A stretch of DNA of 64,000 nucleotides. Source: Variovorax sp. MHTC-1. Its GTDB lineage: Bacteria; Pseudomonadota; Gammaproteobacteria; Burkholderiales; Burkholderiaceae_C. The DNA is taken from contig NZ_RWKI01000002.1 of the NCBI RefSeq assembly GCF_003984645.1, positions 186,001 through 250,000 of the forward strand. The letters run 5' to 3'. A model generated the notes under the pieces. The model ran no database searches. It was not told where the DNA came from and worked only from the letters and a program-made list of their open reading frames with translations. Position 1 is the stretch's first letter. Every line of letters begins with the position of its first letter. Below, piece by piece: positions 20,506 through 28,953 of this stretch. Both the position numbers and the translations under genes were made by a program.

Positions 20506-21494
20506 CCGCGCGCCGGCGCGGCGGCCGGCCTTGCCGCTGCCGCAGCGCGAACGCGCTGCACGCCGAACAGGATGCCGGCCGTCACCAGCAGCAGCCCGGC
20601 GATCAGGTTCCAATGCAGCGGCTCGCCGAGGAAGAGCACGGCGGCGAGTGCGGAGAGGCCCGGCACCACGGCCGTGATCATGGTCGAGCGCACCGGCCCG
20701 AAGTACTGGATCATGCGCGTGAAGCTGATGCCGGAGATGACGACCGAGCCGACACCCTGGAACAGCATCTGGAACACGATCTCGCCGGCCGGCGCGCTGT
20801 CGAGCCGGCTCGCGACCACGCCGGCGGCGGCCAGCAGGAGATAGACCGGCACGTAGGTCATGAAGGCGAACACGGTGATGGCGATGGTGGCGCGCACCGC
20901 GTCCAGCCCGTGGCGCCGCACCACGACGCTGTAGCAGGCCCAGCAGAAGGCCGCGCTCATGAAGAGCAGGTCGCCCTTCCAAATCTGGCCGCCCTCGAGG
21001 GCATGCAGCAGGCTTGCGCCGCCGACCAGCAGGTCGCCCGCGACGATCAATGCGAGTCCGAGCGCGCGGGCTGCAGTGATGCGGTCGTGCAGCACGATGG
21101 CAGCCAGCACGGCCGTCCACAGCGGCAGGCTGCCCGGCATCAACACCGAGGCATGGGTGGCGGGCGCGTAGACAAAGCCGGTGTAGGCGAGCAGGGCATA
21201 GGCCAGGCCGCCGAAAGCGCCCGCGATCGCGGTGGCGCGCAGCGAAATGGGCGACAGGCCAAAGAGCGAGCCGGCAGACGGATCGCTCCGTCGCGCCTGC
21301 ATCACCAGCCAGGCGCCCCAGGGCATGAGCACCAGGCTTGCGCCGCAGATGCGCGCGAAGGCGATATCGAAGGGCGTCAGCGAGCGGCCGGCCGAGGCCC
21401 GCGCGATCACGATGAAAGCGGTCCAGACCAGGACGGTGACGACAGCCGCGCCGATGCCGATGGTGCGGGCGGAAAAGCGGGGTGCGGCGGGCAT
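20502..21494 (-). CDS. EamA/DMT-superfamily transporter
   Basis: A 330-residue membrane protein with about ten hydrophobic segments arranged as two EamA repeats. The first repeat includes TVLVWTAFIVIARASA and the loop before TGFVYAPATHASVLMPGS; the second includes FMSAAFCWACYSVVVRR and ALAAVLFLGEP. It is a drug/metabolite exporter of unknown substrate. Start ATG 21494 is divergent from dacB, with 75 bases between them; the stop overlaps tsaB by 4 bases, an unusual translational coupling of a transporter with a tRNA-modification gene. Confidence 0.9.
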   Translation of the reverse strand: MPAAPRFSARTIGIGAAVVTVLVWTAFIVIARASAGRSLTPFDIAFARICGASLVLMPWGAWLVMQARRSDPSAGSLFGLSPISLRATAIAGAFGGLAYALLAYTGFVYAPATHASVLMPGSLPLWTAVLAAIVLHDRITAARALGLALIVAGDLLVGGASLLHALEGGQIWKGDLLFMSAAFCWACYSVVVRRHGLDAVRATIAITVFAFMTYVPVYLLLAAAGVVASRLDSAPAGEIVFQMLFQGVGSVVISGISFTRMIQYFGPVRSTMITAVVPGLSALAAVLFLGEPLHWNLIAGLLLVTAGILFGVQRVRAAAAARPAAAPARG

Positions 21495-21569
21495 CACGCG
21501 ATTATCGAGGGACGGCCATGCACCGCGCTGCCATGGGCCCTTGGCACTGCAGGCCGGGATAATCGCGCG

Positions 21570-23009
21570 ATGCTTTTCGCCCTGCCCCTTGCCGCGCGCC
21601 GCGCCCTCCGCATGCCGTCCCTGGTTCTGGCGCTGGCGGCGCTGGGCTCGGTGCCCGCCATCGCCCAGATCCTCCCGCCCGAAGTCGAGGCTGCACTGGC
21701 CCGCGCCAAGGTGCCGCGCGATGCGGTGACGATGCTGGTGGCCGATGCCGACGCCACCCGCGCCCCGCGGCTCGCGTGGCGGGCGCAGGTGCCGGTCAAC
21801 CCGGCCTCGGTCATGAAGCTGGTCACTACCTACGCGGCGCTCGACCTGCTCGGCCCGGCCTTCACCTGGACCACGCCGGTATACGTCGACGGCCCGATCC
21901 AGAACGGCGTGCTGGCCGGCAACCTCTACATCAAGGGCCAGGGCGATCCGAAGCTGGTGCTGGAGCGCCTGTGGCTGCTGCTGCGCCGCGTGCAGGGGCT
22001 GGGCATCCACACGATCCAGGGCGACATCGTGCTGGACCGCAGCGCCTTCGAAGTTCCCGACGTCGATCCGGCGGCCTTCGACGGCGAAGGCCTGCGCCCC
22101 TACAACGTCGCGCCCGATGCGCTCCTGATCAACTTCAAGTCGGTGGTCATGACCTTCGTGCCGAACCGCGACAGCGGGATGGCGCAGGTCAACTTCGAGC
22201 CCTACCTCGCCGGCGTGGCAACGCAAGCCACGGTGCCGCTTTCGGCCGGCGAATGCGGCGACTGGCGTGCCGCGCTGGCACCGGCCTTCACCGACCCGAC
22301 GCGCGTGAGTTTCGCCGGCAGCTACCCCGCCGCCTGCGGCGAGAAGGTGTGGCCGGTGGCTTATGCGGATCCGCGCAGCTACGCGGTGCGCGCGGTCGGC
22401 GGGCTGTGGGCCGAGATGGGTGCCAAGCTCCGGGGCCAGGTGCGCGAGGGGCAGGTGCCGGCGGGTCTCAAGCCCGCATTCGAGCTCGCCTCGCCGCCGC
22501 TGGCCGAAGTGATCCGCGACATCAACAAATACAGCAACAACGTGATGGCGCAGCAGCTGTTCCTCACGCTCGGCCTGCAGCAGAAGAAACGCGGGACGCT
22601 CGAGGGCGCGCGCGCCGCAATGCGCCAGTGGTGGAACGAGCGCATCGGCACCGGCGAAGGCCAGCCGGTGTTCGACAACGGCTCGGGCCTCTCGCGCGAG
22701 GAGCGCATCAGCGCAGCCGCGCTGGCGAAGATGCTGCAGGTGGCCTGGCGCTCGCCGGTGATGCCCGAGCTGATGTCCTCGCTGCCCGCCACCGGCGTCG
22801 ACGGCACGCTGCGCAAGCGCGCGCTGCGCTCGGGCGGCGCGGCGCATCTCAAGACCGGCACGCTGCGCGATGCAGCCGGCGTCGCGGGCTACGTGCACGG
22901 CGCGAGCGGCCGGCGCTGGGTGGTGGTCGCGATCGCGAACAACGGCAATGCCGGCGCGGCGCGGCCGGCTTTCGATGCGCTCGTGGACTGGGCCGCTCAG
23001 GACAACTGA
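21570..23009 (+). CDS. dacB: D-alanyl-D-alanine carboxypeptidase/endopeptidase (PBP4 type)
   Basis: A periplasmic penicillin-binding protein of 479 residues that trims peptidoglycan cross-links. The serine-peptidase motifs are all present: PASVMK (SxxK) about residue 85, KYSNN (SxN) in the middle, and HLKTGTL (KTG) near the C-terminus. The large insertion between the first two motifs is typical of PBP4. The leader MLFALPLAARRALRMPSLV to AIAQ is a signal peptide; ATG 21612 inside it is an alternative start. It is transcribed divergently from the EamA gene. Confidence 0.95.
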   Translation: MLFALPLAARRALRMPSLVLALAALGSVPAIAQILPPEVEAALARAKVPRDAVTMLVADADATRAPRLAWRAQVPVNPASVMKLVTTYAALDLLGPAFTWTTPVYVDGPIQNGVLAGNLYIKGQGDPKLVLERLWLLLRRVQGLGIHTIQGDIVLDRSAFEVPDVDPAAFDGEGLRPYNVAPDALLINFKSVVMTFVPNRDSGMAQVNFEPYLAGVATQATVPLSAGECGDWRAALAPAFTDPTRVSFAGSYPAACGEKVWPVAYADPRSYAVRAVGGLWAEMGAKLRGQVREGQVPAGLKPAFELASPPLAEVIRDINKYSNNVMAQQLFLTLGLQQKKRGTLEGARAAMRQWWNERIGTGEGQPVFDNGSGLSREERISAAALAKMLQVAWRSPVMPELMSSLPATGVDGTLRKRALRSGGAAHLKTGTLRDAAGVAGYVHGASGRRWVVVAIANNGNAGAARPAFDALVDWAAQDN

Positions 23010-23128
23010 ACCGAGCGTCGCCAACGCGACTTCCACGCCGTTCCGGCTCCGGGTTTCCCTTGTCTTGCTTTGTAGATCGCCAGCCTAGGATCGGTGCGCC
23101 TTTCACAACAAGACTCCCGGAGACATCC

Positions 23129-24463
23129 ATGAAGCGCCTGCATCTTCTGAGCGCCGTCGCCATGGCCAGCCTGCTGGCCGCCTGCGGCGGCGGCGGCGAC
23201 GGCCCTGGTTTCAACTTCGGAGCCGGCGGCGGCGGGACCGGCGCACTCCAGGAACCGGCGGTAAAGGTGACGACGCTGTCGGCCGCGCAGATCGATGCGG
23301 GCACCGCGCAGAACGGCTTGCAGCCGATCAGCGGCAAGGCCAAGTGCGACGTGAACGTGGTGGCGCTCAACTACAGCACAGTGGGTCCGAAGGGCGAAGC
23401 CACCAACGCCTCCGGCGTGCTGCTGATGCCCGCGGGCAGCTGCGCCAACGACGCGCCCCTGGTGGCCTACGCCAAGGGCACCGACGTGCAGAAGCCGCGC
23501 ACGCTGGCCAATCCGCAGGATCCGGAGACCTTCCTGCTGACGGCGATGTACGCGGCACAGGGCTATGCCGTGGTCGCCACCGACTACCTGGGCTATGCCA
23601 AGTCGAGCTTCTCGTACCACCCCTACCTGCATGCCGATTCGGAAGCGCGCTCGGTGCTGGATTCGATCCGCGCCGCGCGCACCGCGCTGGCGGCGACGGG
23701 CGGATCGTTCTCAGGCAAGGTGATGTTCAGCGGCTACTCGCAGGGCGGGCACTCGTCGATGGCGGCGCACCGGGCCGCCGAGCGCGACAACCCGCTCGAA
23801 TTCAACGTGGTGGCCGGGGCTCATCTGGCAGGTCCGTACAACCTGTCGGGCTCGTTCAAGCTCACGCAGGCGATCGCGGGCTACCAGTTCTTCGTTCCCT
23901 TCGTCGTCACGTCCTATCAAAAGGTCTACGGCGACGTCTACACCGACGTCAACACGGTCTTCAAGGCGCCCTACGCGGCGACCATCGAAAACCTGCTGCC
24001 GAGTCCGACGTTGAACTTCACCACGCTGGTGACGAGCGGCGCGCTGCCCGGCGCCAACGGCGAGACGCCGGCGCAGGCGCGCGACGCGCTGTTCCACAGC
24101 GCGTTCCTGACGGACGTGCAGACCAACCCCGACAACGCGTTCTTCCTCGACGCGAAGAAGAACGACCTGTTCGGCTGGAGTCCGCGCGCCAAGACGCTGC
24201 TGTGCGGCGGCGCCGGCGATCCCACGGTGCCGCCGGCCGTGCACATGGCCCCCATGAAGGCGGACTTCGACGCGCGCGGCGTGACCACGGTCACGACGGT
24301 GGACGTCGATGCGCAGATCCAGGCGGCATACGGTCCGGGCGGCACGGCGCCGACCGATCCGACGACGCCTGCCTACGCCACCTACTTCGCCGCCTACCAC
24401 GGCACCTACGAGCCACCGTTCTGCCACGCACGTGCGCGGGCCCTCTTTGACACGGTGAAGTAG
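23129..24463 (+). CDS. secreted lipoprotein hydrolase (alpha/beta fold, lipase-like)
   Basis: A 444-residue lipoprotein with the lipobox LLAAC near residue 20, followed by a glycine-rich stretch. The catalytic core is alpha/beta hydrolase: the nucleophile elbow GYSQGGHSS is clear, VVATDYLGYAKSS lies before it, and the later Asp and His are probably in GGAGDPTVPP and the region around FAAYHGT. It resembles secretory lipases and esterases of the LIP-type family. ATG 23129 follows a good ribosome site (ggaga). It converges with the Sua5 gene, only 7 bases apart. The substrate is unknown. Confidence 0.85.
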   Translation: MKRLHLLSAVAMASLLAACGGGGDGPGFNFGAGGGGTGALQEPAVKVTTLSAAQIDAGTAQNGLQPISGKAKCDVNVVALNYSTVGPKGEATNASGVLLMPAGSCANDAPLVAYAKGTDVQKPRTLANPQDPETFLLTAMYAAQGYAVVATDYLGYAKSSFSYHPYLHADSEARSVLDSIRAARTALAATGGSFSGKVMFSGYSQGGHSSMAAHRAAERDNPLEFNVVAGAHLAGPYNLSGSFKLTQAIAGYQFFVPFVVTSYQKVYGDVYTDVNTVFKAPYAATIENLLPSPTLNFTTLVTSGALPGANGETPAQARDALFHSAFLTDVQTNPDNAFFLDAKKNDLFGWSPRAKTLLCGGAGDPTVPPAVHMAPMKADFDARGVTTVTTVDVDAQIQAAYGPGGTAPTDPTTPAYATYFAAYHGTYEPPFCHARARALFDTVK

Positions 24464-24470
24464 CGGGAGA

Positions 24471-25472
24471 TCAGGCCGCGGCCGCGCGCTGCAAGCGATC
24501 GCGCACGCCTTCCCATTCGGGACCGGCCGGCGGCGTCTCGACCCAGATCAGCTTGACGCCCTCGGCGTCGAAGGCGCGCAGCACCGCGAAGAGCTGCTGC
24601 GCGGCGGCGGCGGCATCGTCGGGCATGCGGCGCTGCAGGATGTGCTGCGAACGGCTCTTGAGCACGCTGCGCGACCAGACCGCGATGTGGGCGGCATAGG
24701 GGCCGAGCACATCGAGGCCGGTCTGCATGGCCTTCGCATCCATCAGGCGCAGCTTGGCGCTCGGCGCGTAGTGGGCCTCGAGCGTGCCCGAGGCGCGCGG
24801 GTCGGGCGCTGCCAGCTCGTGCTTGTCGCGCAAGGCCTCGCCGCAGGCCGCCTCGATCTGCGTGCGCGTGATGGCGCCGGGGCGCAGCAGCACCGGCGCG
24901 CCGCGGCTGCAGTCGACGATGGTCGATTCGATGCCCACCTCGCAGGGACCGCCGTCGATCACCAGCAGCTCGTCGCCGAACTCCTGCTGCACATGCTGCG
25001 CGGTGGTCGGGCTCACGCGTCCGAAACGGTTCGCGCTCGGCCCGGCCACGCCCGGCACGCCCTGTTCGGCGCAGGCCGCGAGCAGCGCCTGCGCCACCGG
25101 GTGGGCGGGGCAGCGCAGGCCGATGGTGTCCTCGCCGCCGGCGGCCGCCGCGGCCACGCCGGGCTGGCGCGTGACGATCAGGGTCAGGGGGCCCGGCCAG
25201 AAGGCGAGCACGAGTTTCTGGGCGAAAGGCGGCAGCGGCTGCGCGAAGCGCGACAGCGCTTCGGTGCCCTTGACGCCGGCAGCCACGTGGACGATCAGCG
25301 GATGGTTGCTGGGCCGGCCCTTGGCCTTGAAGATGCCGGCCACGGCCGCGTCGCTGGTCGCATCGGCGCCCAGGCCGTAGACGGTTTCGGTCGGGAAGGC
25401 GACCAGGCCGCCGGCGCGCAGCGCGCGCACGCCCTCGTCGATGGCAGCGGGCGACTGGCCGTCGCGGATCAT
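24471..25472 (-). CDS. L-threonylcarbamoyladenylate synthase, long Sua5-type form
   Basis: The enzyme makes threonylcarbamoyl-AMP from threonine, bicarbonate and ATP for tRNA t6A. The first 200 residues are the YrdC domain, with FPTETVYGLGADA and FKAKGRPSNHPL (the KxR...SxN pattern) and the GPSANRFGRVSPT region. The rest is the C-terminal Sua5 domain, including the linker near APSAKLRLMD, so this is the TsaC2 type and not the short TsaC. ATG 25472 overlaps the purK stop by 4 bases, so the gene is coupled to purine synthesis genes. Its length of 333 residues is normal for Sua5. Confidence 0.93.
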   Translation of the reverse strand: MIRDGQSPAAIDEGVRALRAGGLVAFPTETVYGLGADATSDAAVAGIFKAKGRPSNHPLIVHVAAGVKGTEALSRFAQPLPPFAQKLVLAFWPGPLTLIVTRQPGVAAAAAGGEDTIGLRCPAHPVAQALLAACAEQGVPGVAGPSANRFGRVSPTTAQHVQQEFGDELLVIDGGPCEVGIESTIVDCSRGAPVLLRPGAITRTQIEAACGEALRDKHELAAPDPRASGTLEAHYAPSAKLRLMDAKAMQTGLDVLGPYAAHIAVWSRSVLKSRSQHILQRRMPDDAAAAAQQLFAVLRAFDAEGVKLIWVETPPAGPEWEGVRDRLQRAAAA

Positions 25473-26659
25473 TCGGAAAGCGGAATCGGCAGGCCGAGCA
25501 GCGCAGCCGCGAAATCGGCGGTGCTGCGAACCGTGTCGATGTTCTCGCCCGTGATCGTGAGATGGCCCATCTTGCGGCCGCGGCGCGCCTCGGCCTTGCC
25601 GTAGAGATGGAGATGCGTTCCAGGCAGCGCGAGCACATCGGCCCAGCGGGGCTCGACCGCCGTCTCCGACGACCTGGGCCCGCCCGCGGCCTCGGCGTCG
25701 GCGAACCACAGGTCGCCCAGCAGGTTCAGCATGAGCGCGGGGCTGTGCTGGCGCGGCGCGTTCAGCGGCAGGCCGGCGAGGGTGCGCACCTGCAGCTCGA
25801 ACTGCGAGATGTCGCAGGCCTCGATGGTCCAGTGGCCGCTGTTGTGCGGGCGCGGCGCCATCTCGTTAACCACCAGCGAGCCGTCGGCCAGGACGAAGAA
25901 TTCGACGCACAGCACGCCGACATAGCCCAGGCCCTCCGCGATGGCGACGGCCGAGTCGACGGCGCGCCGCGCCTGCGCTTCGGCCATGTTGCCGGCATGC
26001 ACCTCGGTCACCGCGAGGATGCCGTCGCGGTGCAGGTTGCGCTGCGGCGGGAAGTGCACCACCTGGCCATCTTCGCCGCGGGCGACGATCACCGAGCACT
26101 CGAAGTCCAGTGGCAGCAGCTTTTCGAGCACGCAGGGCACGCCGCCCGTCGCCTTCCAGGCGGCTGCGAGTTCCTCGCGCGTGCCGACGCGCTGCTGCCC
26201 CTTGCCGTCGTAGCCGAGCCGCGCGGTCTTGAGGATGCCGGGCAGCAGGTTCGGCGGCACGGCCATGTGGTCGGCGGACTCGACGATCGCGTAGGGCGCA
26301 CAGTCGACGCCGCAGCCGACGAAGTGGCTCTTCTCGCGGATGCGGTCCTGCGCGATCGCCACCGAGGTCGCCGCCGGCCATACCGGACGCGCGACCGAGA
26401 GATGTTCCAGCGAGGGCGCCGGCACGTTCTCGAATTCGGTCGTGATGGCATCGGCCAGGCCCGCGAGCCGTGCGAGGCCGTCGACATCGGTGTAGTCGGT
26501 GTGGATGTGATGGTGGCTCACGCGCCCTGCGGGACTGTCGGCATCGGGGTCGAGCACCGCCGTGAAGTAGCCCATGCGCTGCGCCGCGTGCACGAACATG
26601 CGGCCGAGCTGCCCGCCGCCGAGTACGCCGAGCGTGGCGCCCGGCAGGATCGCGCTCAT
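25469..26659 (-). CDS. purK: 5-(carboxyamino)imidazole ribonucleotide synthase
   Basis: PurK uses ATP and bicarbonate to convert AIR to N5-CAIR in purine synthesis. The 396-residue ATP-grasp protein starts with ATLGVLGGGQLGRMF, with TEFENVPAPSLEHL and ILKTARLGYDGKGQ later, and ends with the family stretch GHLTITGENIDTV. ATG 26659 overlaps nothing upstream; purE lies 91 bases before it and the gap holds a family A repeat. The stop overlaps the Sua5 start. Confidence 0.97.
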   Translation of the reverse strand: MSAILPGATLGVLGGGQLGRMFVHAAQRMGYFTAVLDPDADSPAGRVSHHHIHTDYTDVDGLARLAGLADAITTEFENVPAPSLEHLSVARPVWPAATSVAIAQDRIREKSHFVGCGVDCAPYAIVESADHMAVPPNLLPGILKTARLGYDGKGQQRVGTREELAAAWKATGGVPCVLEKLLPLDFECSVIVARGEDGQVVHFPPQRNLHRDGILAVTEVHAGNMAEAQARRAVDSAVAIAEGLGYVGVLCVEFFVLADGSLVVNEMAPRPHNSGHWTIEACDISQFELQVRTLAGLPLNAPRQHSPALMLNLLGDLWFADAEAAGGPRSSETAVEPRWADVLALPGTHLHLYGKAEARRGRKMGHLTITGENIDTVRSTADFAAALLGLPIPLSE

Positions 26660-26667
26660 AAGGCGAC

Positions 26668-26727
26668 CTCCCCCAGGCTCGTCACTTCGTGTACTTCGCG
26701 CACCCCCTCCCGAAGGAGGGGGCGCGC
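26668..26727 (+). repeat. Short repeat with strong hairpin, family A, copy 2
   Basis: In the purE-purK gap, cccccaggctcgtcacttcg is followed by gtacttcgcgca and then the perfect hairpin ccccctcc-cgaa-ggaggggg (26703-26722). The first half is the common family A core. Here the core points against the transcription direction of both flanking genes. No T-run follows the hairpin on the minus strand, so it is not a classic terminator, but it could stabilise or end the purE transcript. Confidence 0.75.
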
Positions 26728-26750
26728 GCCTTCGGACGGCCGGGCGGCGC

Positions 26751-27293
26751 TCACAGGGCGCCTCCGCCCTGAGGCGAGAACGGCGATACCGCCGGCGAAT
26801 CGACCGGCGGCAGGGCCATCGATCGGGCCGCCTCGGTCTGCTGCGCGCGGAAGGCGTCGAGCCGCTCGCGCAGCGCCGGATCGGCCACGGCCAGCATCGC
26901 GACCGCGAACAGCGCCGCGTTGGCCGCCCCGGCGTTGCCGATGGCAAAGGTCGCGACCGGCACGCCCTTGGGCATTTGCACGATGCTGTAGAGCGAATCC
27001 ACACCCTGCAGATGCCGGCTCGCGACCGGCACGCCGAGCACGGGCACCGTGGTCTTGGCCGCCAGCATGCCGGGCAGGTGCGCCGCCCCGCCGGCGCCGG
27101 CGATGATGGCCGCCAGGCCGCGCGACGCCGCGTTTTCGGCATAAGCGAACAATTCGTCGGGCATGCGGTGGGCGGAGACCACCCGCGCCTCATGGGCGAT
27201 GCCGAATTGCTGGAGAATCTCGACCGCGCTGCGCATCGTCTCCCAGTCGGAGCTCGAGCCCATCACCACGCCGACCTGAATTGTTTGCTTCAT
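26751..27293 (-). CDS. purE: 5-(carboxyamino)imidazole ribonucleotide mutase
   Basis: PurE (class I) rearranges N5-CAIR to CAIR, the step after PurK. The 180-residue protein shows [26 protein letters not shown] (with the catalytic His), [13 protein letters not shown] and [20 protein letters not shown], the complete class I signature. The last 25 residues are a Pro/Ser-rich tail not present in E. coli. ATG 27293 is divergent from the CnoX-like gene with 36 bases between. It is the upstream gene of purE-purK-Sua5. Confidence 0.97.
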   Translation of the reverse strand: MKQTIQVGVVMGSSSDWETMRSAVEILQQFGIAHEARVVSAHRMPDELFAYAENAASRGLAAIIAGAGGAAHLPGMLAAKTTVPVLGVPVASRHLQGVDSLYSIVQMPKGVPVATFAIGNAGAANAALFAVAMLAVADPALRERLDAFRAQQTEAARSMALPPVDSPAVSPFSPQGGGAL

Positions 27294-27329
27294 GGTTCCA
27301 ATTTTACGTTTCACCCCCAGGTTCCCGCG

Positions 27330-28250
27330 ATGATCGACATCACCCTCGAAAATTTCCAGACCGAGCTGATCGACGGCTCGATGACCACGCCGGTGCTGCT
27401 CGACATCTGGGCCGAGTGGTGCGGGCCGTGCAAACAGCTCGGTCCGGTGCTCGAAAAGCTCGAACTCGAGTATGGCGGCCGCTTCACGCTGGCCAAGCTC
27501 GACGCCGACAAGGTGCCGCAGATCTCGCAGCAGCTGAGCCAGATGTTCGGCGTGCGCAGCATTCCCTTCTGCGTGATGTTCAAGGGCGGCCAGCCGGTCG
27601 ACGGCTTCGTCGGCGCGATTCCTGCCGACCAGATCCGCAGCTTCCTCGACAAGCATGTGCCGGGCGCCGACGAGGCCGCGGCCGCCGAACAGGAAGATGC
27701 GGCGCAGGAAGCGCTGGCCGAGGGCGATACCGAAGGTGCGCTCGAACGTCTGCAGCAAGCGCTCGCGACCGACCCGGCCAACGACGACGCGCGCTTCGAC
27801 TACGTCAAGCTGCTGCTGCAACAGGACCGCGTCGACGATGCCAAGGTCGCGTTCGCCCCGGTGATCGCCAAGACTTCGGCCGTGCGTCGCTTCGACACGC
27901 TCCAACGCTGGATCGACGCGATCGACTTCGCAGCGCCGGCCACCGGTGCGGCACCGATCCTCGCCGACGCCGAGGCCCGCATCGCGGCCAACAAGCGCGA
28001 CTTCGAAGCCCGCTTCGACCGGGCGCGCCTTCTGATGAGCGCGCAGCGATGGACCGATGCGATGGACGAATTGCTCGACATCCTGATGCGCGACAAGGGC
28101 TGGAACGAAGAACTGGCCCGCAAGACCTATGTCGCGATCCTGGACATCATCGAGCCGCCCAAGCCCAAGGTGGCGGACGGCCAGATCCCGCCGGACGATC
28201 CGACCGTGGCGAGCTACCGGCGCCGCCTGAGCAGCGTGGTGCTGAGCTGA
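27330..28250 (+). CDS. thioredoxin with TPR tail (CnoX/YbbN-like)
   Basis: A 306-residue cytoplasmic protein made of a thioredoxin domain (about 1-110, active site [10 protein letters not shown] at about residues 30-36) and tetratricopeptide-like helices (about 120-290). This is the architecture of CnoX (YbbN), a holdase that protects proteins from oxidative damage and hands them to GroEL. Unlike E. coli CnoX, which lost one active cysteine, this protein keeps both Cys of CGPC, as in some other proteobacteria, and so could have redox activity. It is divergent from purE. Confidence 0.9.
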   Translation: MIDITLENFQTELIDGSMTTPVLLDIWAEWCGPCKQLGPVLEKLELEYGGRFTLAKLDADKVPQISQQLSQMFGVRSIPFCVMFKGGQPVDGFVGAIPADQIRSFLDKHVPGADEAAAAEQEDAAQEALAEGDTEGALERLQQALATDPANDDARFDYVKLLLQQDRVDDAKVAFAPVIAKTSAVRRFDTLQRWIDAIDFAAPATGAAPILADAEARIAANKRDFEARFDRARLLMSAQRWTDAMDELLDILMRDKGWNEELARKTYVAILDIIEPPKPKVADGQIPPDDPTVASYRRRLSSVVLS

Positions 28251-28283
28251 AGGCGGGGGTGCGTCGGCCTGCGGGCGGGGGCG

Positions 28284-28312
28284 TTGGCGCGCCGAGCAGG
28301 CTCGCATACGAT
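28284..28312 (+). promoter_or_regulatory. putative sigma-70 promoter of META lipoprotein gene
   Basis: ttggcg (28284-28289) and tacgat (28307-28312) are separated by 17 bases, close to the consensus -35 and -10 boxes, and lie about 40 bases before the ATG at 28350. Confidence 0.3.
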
Positions 28313-28349
28313 GGGCGAGTTTCAATTTGTTGCCAAGGGAAATCCGGCC

Positions 28350-28790
28350 ATGCGCTCCTTGTTCTTCACGACCGCATTGCTCGCATCCGCGCTCACCGCC
28401 GGTTGCGGCAGCGGCATCAGTCTCGATGAGCCGATCGAAGGGCCGGTCTGGCAGCTCGAGCAGCTCGGCAACGAGTTGATCGAGCCGAGCAGCGATCCGC
28501 GCCGCAACGCCCAGATCCAGTTCGACCGCAACAGCGGGCGGATCAGCGGTTCGGGCGGCTGCAACCGCGTATCGGGCACTTACGAGCGCAGCGGCAGCAT
28601 GCTCAGGATGCGCCAATTGGGCGCGACCCGCATGGCCTGCCCCAACGAGGCGAGCACCATCAACGAGACCCAGTTCTTCGCGGCGCTGCGGGCCACGGCG
28701 AGCTACAGGTTGCAGGGGAGCTCGCGGCTCTCGCTGCTGGACGCGGCCGGGCGTACCGTCGCAACCTTGAGCAACGGCTCGGCGCGTTGA
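28350..28790 (+). CDS. META-domain lipoprotein
   Basis: A 146-residue lipoprotein: the signal peptide runs to the lipobox ALTAGC near residue 20. The rest is a META (HslJ-like) domain, with [32 protein letters not shown], which is the family hallmark, and [13 protein letters not shown]. Such proteins are small outer-membrane or periplasmic lipoproteins linked to stress or antibiotic tolerance (HslJ), and the precise role is unknown. ATG 28350 follows the ribosome site aaggga. It is the last ordinary gene before the accessory cassette. Confidence 0.9.
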   Translation: MRSLFFTTALLASALTAGCGSGISLDEPIEGPVWQLEQLGNELIEPSSDPRRNAQIQFDRNSGRISGSGGCNRVSGTYERSGSMLRMRQLGATRMACPNEASTINETQFFAALRATASYRLQGSSRLSLLDAAGRTVATLSNGSAR

Positions 28791-28891
28791 CCGCCGGCGG
28801 CCTGCCCAACGCCCGGCTCGGGGAACGCCACCCGCAGGGCGGTACGGGGCACGACGGGTGACCACACGTCCTCTGGCGGATGGACATCTCG

Positions 28892-28920
28892 TTGCCGATG
28901 TGACACAAACGACTTACACG
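28892..28920 (+). promoter_or_regulatory. putative promoter of cyclase operon with CRP-like half-site
   Basis: ttgccg (28892-28897) and tacacg (28915-28920) are 17 bases apart. Between them lies tgtga (28899-28903), the left half of a CRP site, without a good right half. Transcription from here would start about 28927 and fits a translation start at ATG 28954 or 28981, not at GTG 28858. Confidence 0.3.
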
Positions 28921-28953
28921 CCTCGCCGCGCGTGTTACTCCACCCCCGAGGGG

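Noticed and set aside
27294-28865. N-terminal extension of the purE frame across the thioredoxin gene
   Set aside because: The real PurE begins at 27293; the rest is antisense to the CnoX-like gene.
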